Of a stretch of DNA of 64,000 nt, positions 1 through 12,280 are shown in pieces. The notes beneath the pieces are model-generated. The model saw only the letters and a list, made by a program, of their open reading frames with translations. It was not told where the DNA came from and ran no database searches. Within the stretch, counting starts at the first letter, position 1. Each line of letters begins with the position of its first letter. The stretch comes from Saccopteryx bilineata (taxonomy: Eukaryota > Chordata > Mammalia > Chiroptera > Emballonuridae): assembly GCF_036850765.1 (NCBI RefSeq), contig NC_089491.1, forward strand, positions 181,639,520 to 181,703,519. Reading direction: 5' to 3'. Made by a program: the position numbers and the translations under genes.

Positions 1-22
1 TTACATTAAAAATAAAAATGTA

Positions 23-340
23 GCCTGACCAGGCGGTGGCGCAGTGGATAGAGCGTCGGACTGGGATGCGGAAGTACCCAGGTTCGAGACTCCGAGGTCG
101 CGCGCGGGCTCATCTGGCTTGAGCAAAGAGCTCGCCAGCTTGGACCCAAGGTCGCTGGATCCAGCAAGGGGTTACTCGGTCTGCTGAAGGCCCACGGTCA
201 AGGCACATGTGAGAAAGCAATCAATGAACAACTAAGAAGTCGCAATGCGCAACGAGAAACTGATGATTGATGCTTCTCATCTCTCTCTGTTCCTGTCTGT
301 CTGTCCCTGTCTATCTCTGCCTCTGTAAAAAAAAAAAAAA
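23..340 (+). mobile_element. tRNA-derived SINE, family A
   Basis: Starts with the family A head (GCCTGACCAGGCGGTGGCGC) and a B-box-like GGTTCGAGAC. The body has repeated 'cagcttg...gtcgctgg' units, then a TCTCTGTCCCTG-rich 3' region and a 14-A tail. The flanks share AAAAATGTA, a short target duplication. It is one of the least diverged family A copies in the window. The family assignment rests on comparing copies within the window. Confidence 0.9.
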
Positions 341-935
341 TGTACCCACTCTCTTTTGAGGCAGCATGGCAAATACAGCCACAAGTTTGGAGACGTCAGT
401 ATCCTTAGTGTCCTGTTTGATAAGCAATGCAGTGTGCCTCAGGTAAGAAAAATATGCTATGGTTACCAGCTCCTTGAAAACAGAATTCTTTTCAGCTCTT
501 CCTGCATTAAATTAATATCACCTTACATTGACCCCAGAGAGACTGTGGCTGAACCTGGACTGAACCTGAACCTGAACCTGCCAGTCATGCATATGGTGAA
601 AAGATGAAAGGGTAAAACATGCAATACTTTTTGACAAATCTTTTTGAGTAAAATTTCTAAATAATAGACTAGTAAACTAACATGCAGCCTGAATTTCTTG
701 CCTAAATTATACCTATTTTCACAGACAGCCTCAATATCATAAGAAATAATGTGGTAAATGAACACATACACATACAAATGTATTTATTTTTCCCACAAGT
801 ATAACAAAACACCTGCCAAGTATAAAACAATTCTATTAAAGCAATACAAAAGAAAGGTGAACTAGAGGGACATAATTAAATCACTAAAGATGCCAAATTA
901 AGCAGAAGGATAAGAAAATATTTTAGTGAATGCAT

Positions 936-1075
936 ATATATATTAATATATATGGAAATAATATATAAATAATATAAAAATAATATATTAATAATAATAT
1001 AAATAAATATAAATATAATATAAATGTAATAAAATATAAATATATATAAAATATATATTTATATATATATGGAAA
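936..1075. repeat. AT-rich degenerate simple repeat
   Basis: About 140 bp made almost only of A and T, with repeated ATATAAATA, TAATATAT and AAATATA units. It gives a false open frame on the minus strand. Confidence 0.8.
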
Positions 1076-1334
1076 TAAAGAGAAATTTGGGTTCTTGCCA
1101 TTCCTACATTTCAGCTCTTTGAGCAATTATGTGTTCTTCTTATATAAAAGTTGATAAAAATAAAAATCCTGCCTATTTCAAAAAGTTTTGTGAGATTTAA
1201 GTAAGAAAAATGCAGTATCTGAAATAGATACGCAATATATATTGCAAGATAATAAATAGGATGACTTTAAGAAGTCAAATTATGAAATCAGACAAGTAGG
1301 ATTTAAAATCTGACTTTGTCATCTTTTATAATTT

Positions 1335-1490
1335 TTAACTATATTTAATATGTTATTTAACTTCTCATAACCTCAGTTTTCTTATCTGGAAAATGGAGTC
1401 AAAAGACTCAGCAACTTTTTCTCCTATATGCTTCAAAGTAACCCTGAATTAACTTCTTATAAAATGTTGCACACAAACTATGCTACTACT
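1335..1490 (+). repeat. MIR-like ancient SINE fragment
   Basis: The segment around AACCTCAGTTTTCTTATC and 'tggaaaatggagt' matches the familiar MIR core (CCTCAGTTTCCTCATCTGTA). It is strongly diverged, and its ends cannot be set by eye. Confidence 0.55.
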
Positions 1491-2658
1491 AATTTATTCT
1501 TCTCCATCCACTATTAGGATAAGTGCTCCTGTTTTCATGTATTGTGTCTGTCAGCAACATATACCTAAAGCCAATTACACAAAGTGATCAATATACAAGG
1601 ATGAACAAAATTAGATTTACAGTTGTGAGTATGCAAAACACAGTGTATTTTTGTTTATTAATTATTGTATTATTTTTCATACAAACAACTATAACCCTAC
1701 TTTTGCCCACCCTGTATATACATTCAGTCAATGGCTGACTTAATAATATCCACTTCATAAAGTTATCATCTATGAGATAATGGAATGGCACTTAGGAAAT
1801 AATCATAAATAACTGTTTCAATTATTTTCCCTAATTAAGATTCAAATCAATTTCGATGCACACAAGACAAAATTAATTCAACCTAGAAAGCATTTATTTT
1901 AAATAAAGAAAAACAAAACTTGTTTTCTCCAAGTTTATAAGACTGGCCTGTAAAATAGAGAAAAGTGGGATCCAGGAAATTTTGACAATCGTGGACTAGA
2001 TGAACTCAGACAGACTCAGAGACTGGATTCACAAATCCCAAAGAAATCAGACAAACTAGATAACCTATTCTTATTGGGTAATCTGAAAGAATTAAAGTTT
2101 AGAGCTATAATAATGAATTAAAAATACAGACAAGGATATTATCCCATTGCAAAATGGCTCATTTTTTTTTTTTTAGCTGTCATTTATTGAGTAACTCCTT
2201 TGTGTTAGGTAAAATTCTAGAAAGAGAAGATAAAAAAATTTACAGAACTATATACTTAAAAATGTTTGACTGTAAAGTTTATATTTTGTGTTTTTACCAC
2301 AATTAAAAAAAGCATTTGAGGCTAGAAAACAATTACTCTTTGAGTATATTATTTAAAGAAATATTAATTAAATGAAATTGGCCATTAAAAAAATAACAGT
2401 TGATCTAGACAGACATGATCATTGCTCTTATGGAAACTTAGAATCACATGAACAAACAACAAGAAAAGAGAAAAAATCCAAGCAAAAGAGGTTGTGATTA
2501 GTTATAAATGAAACAAATAATGAATAAAGAATGAAGGCTTGGAGGAAGAGCGGCTATACTTTGAATAGGGTGGTCTCCTTTCTCTGAGATGCTAATGTAC
2601 AAGGAGAATCCTAAAAGTTTTGAAGTAGATGCTTTTTATGAGAAAAAGAAAAAGGCTC

Positions 2659-2793
2659 TCTTGACCTGTGGTGGCTCAGTGGATAAACTGTCTACCTCGA
2701 ATGCTGAGGTCACCAGTTCAAAACTCTGGGCTTGCCCAGTCAAAACACATCTGAGAAGCAAGTAAGAGTTGATGCTTCCCGCTCCTCCCCCCA

Positions 2794-2842
<49 letters not shown>

Positions 2843-2860
2843 GCTCTCTCTCTCAGATCA
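2659..2860 (+). mobile_element. tRNA-derived SINE, family C, with (CT)n tail
   Basis: The head reads TTGACCTGTGGTGGCTCAGT, followed by a diverged B box and 'gggcttgcccagtcaaaaca'. The 3' part is an expanded CT microsatellite at about 2797-2855. Family C is shorter than A and B, with a body of about 150 bp. No convincing target duplication was found. Confidence 0.82.
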
Positions 2861-4121
2861 ATTAATAAGTAAAATATCTTTGGGAAAAAACAGAAAGAGA
2901 AAGAAAAGAGCATACAGGGAAGTAAGCATAGTACATGCAAAAGCCCTGATAATAGCAAAATATGAGAAAGTTTAGGAAACTGAAAAAAGACCAATAGTTT
3001 AAAAACATAAATACAGGTACAGGATTGGTTGGAAATGGCTTGAATTTCAAAAGTTATTTTGGTCTCATTTATGCTAAGCCTCCTACATATTTAATATTGG
3101 ATATAAAGTATGAGTAAGACAGGCAAATACCCTCCCTCATGAATCTCATACCCTTGTTAAGACAGTAAGACAAATACTTAACAAACAGCCAGGAAAATTT
3201 AACTCAACCCATAAAATTCAAGTTATCTAATGTTATGTAGAGTGATTGAAGAGGTACTTCAGATTTAATAGTTAGGGAAGCCTTTTCTAAGACAATAATA
3301 TTTAAGCTATAATCTGAATGACAAGAAGGAGTCAGCAAGTCTGCATAAATAAAACAGCTATTAAGGTCTTAAAATAGGAAAAACTAGGTTTTTTGAAAAC
3401 TAAAATGAAGACCAATGTGGCTGGATAATTGGAAGTAATGGTAAGGTTGAATAGTGAATAAGACAATATTGAATAATAAAGTAGCACTCAGATCATGTAG
3501 GACTTTGAAGGATAAGGAAAGAGGTTGACTTTTATTACAATAGATTTAGAATCATAAAGTCTTCAACTTTGACGGGACAGTAGAGCTTTGGGATTACAAG
3601 TCCCAATGAGATGGGTAGGGGTAAGTTTAAGTTTGAAGTATAAAGTAAGGATTTAGAGACAAGATTCACAACAACATTTATTAGAAAATTTGATGCAAAA
3701 GAAAGTGAAATTTGAAGTTGACTTGAGAAGCATATGGAGTTATTTGTATAATTTTTCTTCTCAGAATAAATCAGCTGTTTTAGTGCAAATATGGGGAAAC
3801 TATCTATTCTTCCCAGGTTTGGATTTTCCAGGAGTGTAGGATGGAGTGAGCATGGGGAAAGGAATTGAATACATTTCAGTATTTTGAATGATAATAATAA
3901 CCATAATATATCATGAAATTCTAGCCAGACAAATATAAATCAGCCAGAAAGAGATTATGAATAATGAGAATGCAGTGGTTTCAGTGGACTAAAGATTTTG
4001 ATGTTGGGGCAATCAATGACTTCAGTGAATTAGTTCAAATAGAACACTGTGGCAGGAGAACAGAGTTTTTAAATTATTTAAATTCTGCTGTTTCTGGTGA
4101 CTAGATCCAAGATTTAACTAC
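2861..4121. other. Non-coding stretch with an old interspersed repeat
   Basis: No gene seen. About 3090-3640 contains phrases typical of ancient mammalian repeats ('gaccaatgtggctgg', 'gatcatgtaggactttgaag', 'agggaagccttttct'), so much of it is probably a diverged old element. I could not name the family. Confidence 0.45.
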
Positions 4122-4137
4122 AGAAATAGATACAAAA

Positions 4138-4464
4138 GCCTGACCAGGGGGTGGTGCAGTGGATAAAGTGTCAGACTAGGATGTGGAGGACCCAGGTTTG
4201 AAGCCCCAAGACCGCCAGCTTGAGCGCGGTCTTGTCTGGTTTAAGCAAGGCTCACCAGCTTGAGCCCAAGGTCGCTGGCTTGAGCAAGAGGTCACTCAGT
4301 CTGCTGTAGTCCCCCTGGTCCAGGCACAAATGAGGTAGCAATCATTGACCAACTAAAGCGTCACAGCAAAGAATTGATGCTTCTCATCTCTCTCCCTTCC
4401 TGTCTGTCTGTCTCTATATGTCCCTCTCTTTGTCTCTCTGTCTCTGTAACAAGATAAAAATAAA
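4138..4464 (+). mobile_element. tRNA-derived SINE, family A
   Basis: Head GCCTGACCAGGGGGTGGTGC, then the usual family A body and a CT-rich 3' end closing with TCTCTGTAACAAG and an A-rich tail. The flanks AGAAATAGATACAAAAG (left, 4122) and AGAAATAGATACATAAG (right, 4465) are a target duplication of about 17 bp with one difference. Confidence 0.92.
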
Positions 4465-4854
4465 AGAAATAGATACATAAGATAAATTAGAACAAAAGGT
4501 CACTACAGTTGAAGTGAAAAAACTGGAAGCTAAGATATTAATCTGAAGAGGGTAGTCACCAAGAATGATACATTAAGGACTAGAACTATTACATAAATGA
4601 AGAAGGAAGATCAGGAGGAAAATACTTGACAGCAATTATTTGAAATTTTGATTATGTATATCATAATATTTAAATCATGTTATAACTATCATGGTCTCTA
4701 AGTTTGAGCACATTTATTAAAAGCTGAGAGCAAACTATGCAATATTTATGGTTACACTAAGAACTAATTACAAGTTATAAATAAATATGTGATTACTAAT
4801 ATCATAAGTAATTATTTAATTGTTATTAATGTTATTTATGCCAGGGTAAGAGTT

Positions 4855-5085
4855 GTATTGAATAAAAAGGTTGTTCAAAGCTCGTAGATGCAGAGAGCAG
4901 CATGGTGGTTACCAGTGGGGGGAAGACAAGAAGGGTAAAGGGGTCAAATGCAAGGTGAGGGAAGTAGACTATACTTCAGTTAGTGAGCACACCATGTAGT
5001 TAGTATACAGATGTTGTATTATAAAATTGTACACCAGAAATTTGCATAGTTATTAACCAATGTTACCCTAATAATTTTTTTTAGA
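4855..5085 (+). mobile_element. L1 3'-UTR fragment
   Basis: It contains 'atggtggttaccagtgggg', 'attgtacaccagaaatttg' and 'attaaccaatgttacccta', the familiar end of old mammalian L1 elements. Only the extreme 3' end is present, as in a 5'-truncated insertion. Confidence 0.75.
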
Positions 5086-6882
5086 AAGCTGTTCAGATCA
5101 CTCTTACCATTTCTCATAGTTGTTGAGAGAGTTTCATTAAAAAGGATTAGCTAAACTAAAAACCAAAATTATCTGCATTAAACAAATTTCAAAAGATCTT
5201 TCCTTCAACTTCACACTAAGGCTTCTTAGTTTAGAACTATGTACTCCTTCTAATTATTATTTCTTACTACAAGGTTGAAGAAAGAGTCTTACCTTAAGAT
5301 CTTATACACTGGTTTAGGGAAAAGAGGTCATGTCTCTAGTATTATGTGTTGAGAAGCCCCCTAGAAACCTTATTTTCATTTTTAAAAAGCCTCATGTCTT
5401 GAAATTATACAGAATTTACTCCACTTTATAAAAACTCCAAGTCAGAACCTTTCCTAAAATTGTTGAAACTAAATAACTGAATTGAAATTGGGATTTTTGC
5501 TTTATCTGGAGAAAGAGGGGTGAGAACATTGACTAATGCCCTGATTCTGTTTTTGAGCTGTCAGGTGACAAACATACCAAGTTTTATTTTTACAATCTAG
5601 AAACAAAGTAGTATTTAGATAAGACTGTATAAGTTTTAGATTTTTTTTTTTTTGGTATTTAGAAGTAACATAGTAGAAAATGCACAATAAGCAGTATTTT
5701 GCTTAAACAATTTTATTAGTGATTTATATTTAGACTCAATTTTGTTGAAAAGTCATTAAATTTTCTAAAATAAAATATTATATTTAAGCATACATTGCAG
5801 TATAATAACATTGCCATAACTACATAAACAGCCAAAGTCACTAAGACATAAATATATGGTAAGCTGTCTAAAGATAGATTACTCATTTAGAGTTGTATCT
5901 TATAGAACACAACAGGAGAGAGAGAAAAAAGGAGGAGGAGGAGGGGCAGGGCCGGAGAGAGAAAAATGTGGCTTAAGATGCATGTGATCCTGCTTCCTAC
6001 TAGATTATCTGAATACCAAAGTCATGTATGTCTTTAGAATTTAATTCTGAAATGCTGGAAGTAGATATTGAATTAAGACAGGAAGTAATTTAGAGTTTGA
6101 TATAAAATTTTATCTTTAAGGGAAACAAAAGAAACCTACTTTAATAAGTGATATGTTAATGGATTTTCCCTGAAATTATACCACATATAAAACTTTTTTT
6201 AAATCTACTAATTTCCCATTCATCATTAGAAAGAACTATTATTTTTAAAACTATAAATAATATAATAATCAAGAAAGTTTTTACAGTTAGCTTTGCATGT
6301 GATGTATAATTTTTGATTAATCTTCTTATAAAACGTTTTTTGAGATTTTAAACAATAACAATTATTAAAATTGTTTTATATTTCCAAAATATGGTTATTA
6401 TAATATATAACAGTTTTATCCAAGACATTATTATATTTCTTCATACATATAATAAAAGCCAATTAAAGTCAATTTATTGAGGCCTATATTCATCCTGGCC
6501 AGCAAGACTTGCCTGAGGCCAAAATGAACCCATAAGAAGAATAAAGATGACATGAGTAAAAATAGAGGCTGATCAGTCTTTTATGCACAGAATTAAAAAT
6601 AGAGTCAAATATTGTTTGTGCCCATTAATTAACCTATGAAGAAAGAAGTTTAACTTGTGTATTATATACCTATTGGTAAGCAATCACCTGTTTTCTGTAA
6701 TGGGTGGGAGGAGGAGAAATAGGTAGGCAGATCATTATTATGTACAACCTTCTCATTATAATTTGTTTGGTAAAATGCATCTAGGAAAAGGATTACAATA
6801 GCATCTTCTAACTGTCATGAGTATTCCAGCTCCCATGACAATATTCCTTACTGAGAGCTCATAAATTTAGCATTCTGGATTT

Positions 6883-6948
6883 TTGTGTGTGTGGTGTGTG
6901 TGTGCGTGTGTGTGTATGTGTGCATGTGCGTGTGTGTGCGTGTGGTAC

Positions 6949-6976
<28 letters not shown>
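6883..6976. repeat. (TG)n microsatellite, imperfect
   Basis: About 94 bp of TG units interrupted by GGTG, TGCG and TATG variants, ending in a purer run of about 13 TG units. The minus strand gives a meaningless Thr-His open frame. Confidence 0.95.
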
Positions 6977-6979
<3 letters not shown>

Positions 6980-7132
6980 AAATGCTCATCTTTGAGTTCT
7001 CTTGGGATAGTTTGCTGAACATCTCTTAGCAAGGTCTCATCCTTTTGCACTGTGAAGACTTCATGTTGAAAAATGTTTAAGTAAAATGTAAAAACCTATG
7101 ATAAGCTCATGGTAACAAGACACTCTGTAGCC

Positions 7133-7285
7133 CAGGGGTCTCAAACTCGGGTCCGCGGGCCGCATGCGGCCCGCCCACCAATTTTGTGCGGCCCGCAGAC
7201 TGGCCCGCAGACTAATCCATGAAGTTTGATTAGTCTGCGGGCCGCACAAAATTGGTGGGCTGGCCGCGCGAGTTTGAGACATCTG
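7133..7285. mobile_element. Fold-back hAT-type MITE, 153 bp
   Basis: Ends are CAGGGGTCTCAAACTCG and CGAGTTTGAGACATCTG, inverted copies with a few differences. Exact 8-bp flanks CTGTAGCC lie at 7125-7132 and 7286-7293, the target length of hAT transposase. Two internal arms, near 7175-7200 and 7235-7260, are also inverted copies (CCCACCAATTTTGTGCGGCC and its complement), so the whole unit can fold into a hairpin. It has no coding capacity. It is much more GC-rich than its flanks. Confidence 0.92.
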
Positions 7286-7293
7286 CTGTAGCC

Positions 7294-9381
7294 CATTTTT
7301 ATTGAAAAGGTGACTGAAAACCTTTTTTAACCTTTAAAGCAAAAGTTCTACCAAGAATATTATGAGATTAAGACATTACTTTTTATCACAAGTTAGGGCA
7401 GTATAATAATTTGTGGGTTTTTTTTTTTCTGTGGACAACTACAAATAGATTAATTGCCTCCATATAACAAAATTATTATATAGCAAGGAGTTCTTAATAT
7501 CTAATACAATTAAAGCAATAATAAATTTAGAATAATAAGTGGGTTCTGGCATACTAATGTACAGTAAGCCAATAGATATTTAGTATTTTTTATTTCTATA
7601 TTTGGTGTATAAAAACCTTTAAAACTTTACAGCTTCATTAATTAGGTTGTAGGTCATTTTTTGTTCATTCCTTCACCATCCTTAGGCTTCCTTGTGCCCT
7701 GCATTATTGACGTTTAATTGACCTCACTGTGTGCTGTGGACACAAATATTAAGAAGCCACCAAAAAATTCAAATAATCAAGATGAATAACATTTTAATGA
7801 AATTTTTAAAAGAAATAAAATTAATGGAAGAAATCATGAACAATATATCAAATAAATAGGATATTAACATTACTGATTTTTCCTTTTGCTTCAGGCTCCA
7901 GAATGGCTCAATACCACATATCTCAAAATTATGTATTGCGTTATTTTAAACTCTGGCTAAAATTTTCATTAGAAGAATATATTAGATGGCTCATAAAATT
8001 GTTAGAAATGTAAAGAACTAAGCTCAGAAAATGGATATAAAGCAAAAATTTTAGGCAGCAAGGTAAGTAGCACTGTATCAGTTTGATCATCATGTGATTA
8101 TTATCATCTTTCTTACTGAATATTTCATTACTAGACTCTGCAATACATGATTTTTTGAGGTACTCCTGCATCTTTGTATCACGCCTCTGGATTTAAGTTC
8201 CTTGGTTAAAAAAAAAAAAAAAAATTATGCAGAGCCCAGGACTGATGCAGGTGTCTTAGTTTTTAGAAATTAGATAGAGTTAAAACTTTCTTCCTGTCAA
8301 GACCCCACAATAAAGGATTCCACTGAAAAAAGAATTCTATTTAGTTGTGAGAAAGCAATAAAATCGTCAGTGTCTATTACATTCATTATTATCTGGAGCC
8401 CTTAAATGTATCAAAGTGAAAGCCCATTATTGCCAGGTATCTAAGAGAAAGGATAAAAATATAGACACAGACAAATAGAGAAGTGGTATTACAAGAGCAT
8501 TAAACTGGTTATGTACATTTCTAACTCCTCAATAATGTCAAAAACTTCAGCTAGAACAGTAAAAAGAGTTTAAACAAATAGGAAAACAAAAATATTCCTG
8601 AAAGAGTAATAGGTCATTGAGTTGGTATTGGAAATTAGAATCACTCATGTGGTGCTCAAAAAAATTTTGCTTACTGGTGAAAAACCATATAAATTCAATG
8701 GACTGTAGATAAAAATTCAATAGAAAATACTACCTTTTATCCAATTATTAGAGATATATTAAATAGGTTATTCAGAATTGTGTATGCATATGAGGTCAAT
8801 TATATATTAACAAGCAGCCACCTTAAGGCGCATAATGATGCTGGTTATTCTTCTTCGGTAAAACAAATATACAAGAAAAATTGCTCCCCAAAATCAATTC
8901 GAGGCCCTGGATATTGATTAAAGAAAATCAACAATTAGAAGCATTTATTCATGTTTGAAAAACTATTTGAAATTTGTGGGGGAAAAAAACTGAGTGTGCA
9001 GCCTTCTTACCTAGGCTTCCGCAGTCCATTCAAACTCAACTGTTGCACTAGTTTCACGGTTTTGCTGTGAAAACCAGCAGTGTTTCTATGAGAAGGACAC
9101 ACTTGATTTGGGGTAGAAAGCAAAAACCCATGACTGGCAGCATGTCCAGTAAAAGTAGAAAATACTACAGGGAGTGATGGAAAGTATCTGCAGCTCTGTT
9201 AGCCTAAAACTGCTGTCCATGTTTGGGTGGGGGTGAGATTCACCAAGTGGAAAATCCTGAAGATAAGAGAGCCCAGAAAGGTTGGCTTTATAAACTCTCT
9301 ACACTGTTTAACTAGGAAATGATATTCATGCATGAAGAACCCTATGAAGGTCCAGTGGAAAGTAAAAGTCAAAACATACTT
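7294..9381. other. Non-coding AT-rich stretch
   Basis: No gene or recognisable element found. Short homopolymers occur (T9 near 7421, A16 near 8208). The part around 8990-9180 is slightly less AT-rich and non-repetitive, with no open frame of note. Confidence 0.55.
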
Positions 9382-9398
9382 GAGACCTGACTGAATTT

Positions 9399-9418
9399 TT
9401 TTTTTTTTAGGTTTTGTG

Positions 9419-9465
<47 letters not shown>

Positions 9466-9822
9466 GTATTTTTCTGAAGCTGGAAACGGGGAGAGACAGT
9501 CAGACAGACTCCCGCATGCGCCCCACCGGGATCCACCCGGCACGCCCACCAGGGGCCATGCTCTGCCCCTCCGGGGTGTTGCCCTGCCGCAACCAGAGCC
9601 ACTCTAGCACCTGGGGCAGAGGCCAAGGAGCCATCCCCAGCGCCCGGGCCATCTTTGCTCCAATGGAGCCTCGGCTGCGGGAGGGGAAGAGAGAGAGAGA
9701 GAGGAAGGAGGGGGGGTGGAGAAGCAAATGGGCGCTTCTCCTATGTGCCCTGGCTGGGAATCGAACCCGGGTCCCCCGCACGCCAGGCTGACGCTCTACC
9801 GCTGAGCCAACTGGCCAGGGCC
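9399..9822 (-). mobile_element. tRNA-derived SINE, family B, with (TG)n in its tail
   Basis: Read on the minus strand it starts GGCCCTGGCCAGTTGGCTCA, with B box GGTTCGATTCC, and continues through the long GC-rich family B body to 'ccgtttccagcttcag'. The A tail appears as T runs on the plus strand and is interrupted by a (TG)n tract at about 9414-9450. The 17-bp flanks GAGACCTGACTGAATTT (9382-9398, 9823-9839) are an exact target duplication. Open frames on both strands here are SINE artefacts. Confidence 0.96.
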
Positions 9823-9839
9823 GAGACCTGACTGAATTT

Positions 9840-10280
9840 CAAACAGCTTCCCAACTCACAGGCACATGTGTAAACATTGGGTGTAAATTTTACAAGCTCA
9901 CCATGTTTGAACACAACCTTTGCCTAAATAATTGTTTGAATATTAAGCTAGGCAGCCAGAAGATACTCTTTAGCATACAAAACTAAAAAATAAAACAAAC
10001 AAACAAAAAAGAAATATAAATCTGAGTTAGACATCAGTGACTACTATAAAGAAAACATTCAAGAGATTAACTCCAGGCAAGTTAAAAAAGATATCATACT
10101 CCAGATTTGCCACAATATATCCAATCTAATCCAAAACATCTAAATCTCAACAAAATATGCATGCAAACAATCAAACAACACACTCTAGACAAATGTGATT
10201 TATGGTCAGAGAAAGAAAGAAAGAAACAAACAAACAAAAAACAGTCAGTATGAACTGATTCTGAGTCCAAATATTGGATT
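9840..10280. other. Non-coding stretch between two family B SINEs
   Basis: No gene or element recognised. There are short AAAC and GAAA simple runs (around 9990 and 10210). Confidence 0.5.
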
Positions 10281-10297
10281 AAACAAATAAGAACTTG

Positions 10298-10699
10298 TGG
10301 CCCTGGCCAATTGGCTCAGTGGTAGAGTGTTGGCCTGGCGTGCAGAAGTCCCGGGTTCGATTCCCGTCCAGGGCACACAGGAGAAGCGCCCATCTGCTTC
10401 TCCACCCCTCCCCCTCTCCTTCCTTTCTGTCTCTCTCTTCCCCTCCCGCAGCTAAGGCTCCATTGGAGCAAAGATGGCCCGGGCGCTGGGGATGGCTCCT
10501 TGGCCACTTCCCCAGGCGCTGGAGTGGTTCTGGTCAAAACAGAGCGACGCCTGGAAGGGGCAGAGCATCGCCCCCTCATGGGCAGAGCTTCGCCCCCTGG
10601 TGGGCGTGCGGGGTGGATCCCGGTCAGGCTCATGTAGGAGTCTGTCTGACTGTCTCTCCCCGTTTCCAGCTTCGGGGGAATAAAAAACAAACAAGCAAA
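10298..10699 (+). mobile_element. tRNA-derived SINE, family B
   Basis: Complete copy: head GGCCCTGGCCAATTGGCTCA, B box GGGTTCGATTCC, full body, and an A-rich tail with AAAC units. Exact 17-bp target duplication AAACAAATAAGAACTTG at 10281-10297 and 10700-10716. Its open frames on both strands are by-products of the GC-rich body. Confidence 0.96.
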
Positions 10700-10759
10700 A
10701 AACAAATAAGAACTTGAAAAAAGCTACTATAAATAAAGAATTATAACAACTATTTAAAC

Positions 10760-11111
10760 CAGGGGTAGTCAGCCTTTTTATACCTACTGCCCACTTTTGT
10801 ATCTCTGTTAGTAGTAAAGTTTTCTAACCACCCACTGGTTCCACAGTAATGGTGATTTATAAAGTAGGGAAGTAACTTTACTTTATAAAATTTATAAAGC
10901 AGAGTTACAGCAAGTTAAAGCATATAATAATAATTACTTACCAAGTACTTTATGTCGGATTTTGCTAAGTTTGGCAGAATAATTTTTTATAAAACAATTT
11001 ACTATAGTTAAATCTTATCTTTTTATTTATACTTTGCTCGCTCCGCTACTGCTTACCATGAAAGCCAGAATGCCCACTAGCGGGCGGTAGGGACCAGGTT
11101 GACTATCACTG
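10760..11111. mobile_element. Non-autonomous hAT-type element, 352 bp
   Basis: Ends are CAGGGGTAGTCAGCCTTTTT and 'ggttgactatcactg', inverted forms of the ends of the second copy at 38864. The interior is AT-rich and has no open frame. The flanks do not give a clean 8-bp duplication here, probably through decay. The identity rests on its match along its full length to the 38864 copy, which has a perfect duplication. Confidence 0.85.
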
Positions 11112-11563
11112 GTAAACACTGAAAAAAGTGATGACAAAAAAAAAAAAATAGAGAATCTCAGTAAATAAATAAACTTAAAAAATATATTCTAAAATGGAAA
11201 ATTATAATAAATAAAAAATTTACTAGATGGTTTCAAAAGCAAACTTGAGAGGGCAGAAGAAAGCATTAGTGAACTGAAAATAGAAGTTATCCTATTAAAG
11301 AAAAGAAAAAGAGAAAGATTAAAGAAAAATGACAGAACCTCAAAGACCTGTGAGAAAAGATTAAGCCAGACAGCATTTTAATATGGGAGACTGTACACTT
11401 ACATGAATATATGTTATGGTATATAAATTTCACCTCCACAAAGTTTACCTTTTAAGTCTCCAAGAATTTCTGCTGTCTTTTCCATTAATACATATTATTA
11501 ATTTAACTTTTTATACTTATCTATTTTATGCTAAAAAATATGTAGAGAGAGTGGTGAAAAGAT
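11112..11563. other. AT-rich non-coding stretch
   Basis: Nothing recognisable beyond A-rich simple sequence. No gene. Confidence 0.5.
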
Positions 11564-11576
11564 AGACATAATCTTT

Positions 11577-11754
11577 TTAAAAATTATTTATTTATTTTAG
11601 AGAGGAGAGAGAGAAAGAGAGGGAGAGAGAAGGGGGGAGGAGCAGGAAGCATCAACTCCCATATGTGCCTTGACCAGGCAAGCCCAGGGTTTTGAACCGG
11701 TGACCTCAGTGTTCCAGGTCGACGCTTTATCCACTGAGCCACCACAGGTCAGGC
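11577..11754 (-). mobile_element. tRNA-derived SINE, family C
   Basis: On the minus strand: GCCTGACCTGTGGTGGCTCA, 'gataaagcgtcgacctgg', 'aaaaccctgggcttgcc', then a CT-rich tail and AAATAAATAAT. Exact 13-bp target duplication AGACATAATCTTT at 11564-11576 and 11755-11767. Confidence 0.94.
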
Positions 11755-11979
11755 AGACATAATCTTTATGAAATTGGGGTGTGAGGTAAATATTCATCAA
11801 AATTGCATGGAACAAGAAGATTTCTTTACCGGAAAAAATACATAAAATATTTTTAATAAATTATAAATTAAACATGAATTTTATGTTTCAGTTACTTTTT
11901 GTATTGGTATATATTGGCATAGGACTTTCACAAACATGGTTTTGTATAAAACCACCCCTCAAAATGAGGTTTTATTTTT

Positions 11980-12153
11980 ATTTTTTGATTGATTTTTAGA
12001 GAGAGAGAACAAAGAGAAAGAAACATTGATTTGTTGTTCCACTTTTTTATGCATTCATTGGTTGAATTTTGTATGTGCCCTGACCAGAGATAGAACCTAC
12101 AAATTTGGTGTATCAGGATGACACTATAACCAGCTGAGCTACTTGGCCAGAGC
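11980..12153 (-). mobile_element. Older bat SINE, Ves-like (family D)
   Basis: On the minus strand the head is 'gctctggccaagtagctcag' with 'ggttctatctctggtcaggg', followed by 'aatcaatgtttctttctc', the layout of Ves-type bat SINEs. It is visibly more diverged than families A-C. Flanks TGAGGTTTTATTTTT at 11965-11979 and 12154-12168 are an exact 15-bp duplication. Confidence 0.82.
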
Positions 12154-12280
12154 TGAGGTTTTATTTTTTAAACCAGTTTTTTTTTTTTCAGGTTAAAAAC
12201 AAAAGTGAACTCCATAACCACTGTCAGTTTTCTAGTCTCAGACACCAACATCATCATCCTGATTTGTTTCAACATCTTTC

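Larger units (their letters stand above)
341..2658. other. AT-rich non-coding stretch
   Basis: No gene is supported. The small open frames near 356-607, 923-1126 and 1523-1738 lack any recognisable domain. The stretch holds one AT-rich simple tract and one MIR-like segment, listed separately; otherwise it looks like old unique DNA. Confidence 0.6.
4482..7124. other. Non-coding AT-rich stretch
   Basis: No supported gene. It contains an L1 3'-UTR fragment, a purine-rich patch (5921-5965: GAGAGAGAAAAAAGGAGGAG and similar) and a TG microsatellite. The rest shows no recognisable element. Confidence 0.6.

Noticed and set aside
23..110. tRNA gene
   Set aside because: A and B boxes are present, but they are the head of a family A SINE with tail and target duplication. 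The same applies to all other tRNA-like heads here.
6859..7050. Thr-His repeat protein
   Set aside because: It is the antisense reading of the (TG)n microsatellite.
10295..10717. 140- and 129-codon open frames on both strands
   Set aside because: They lie wholly within a family B SINE with a target duplication. The same frames recur in every family B copy (9.4, 12.3, 21.3, 44.2 and 46.0 kb).
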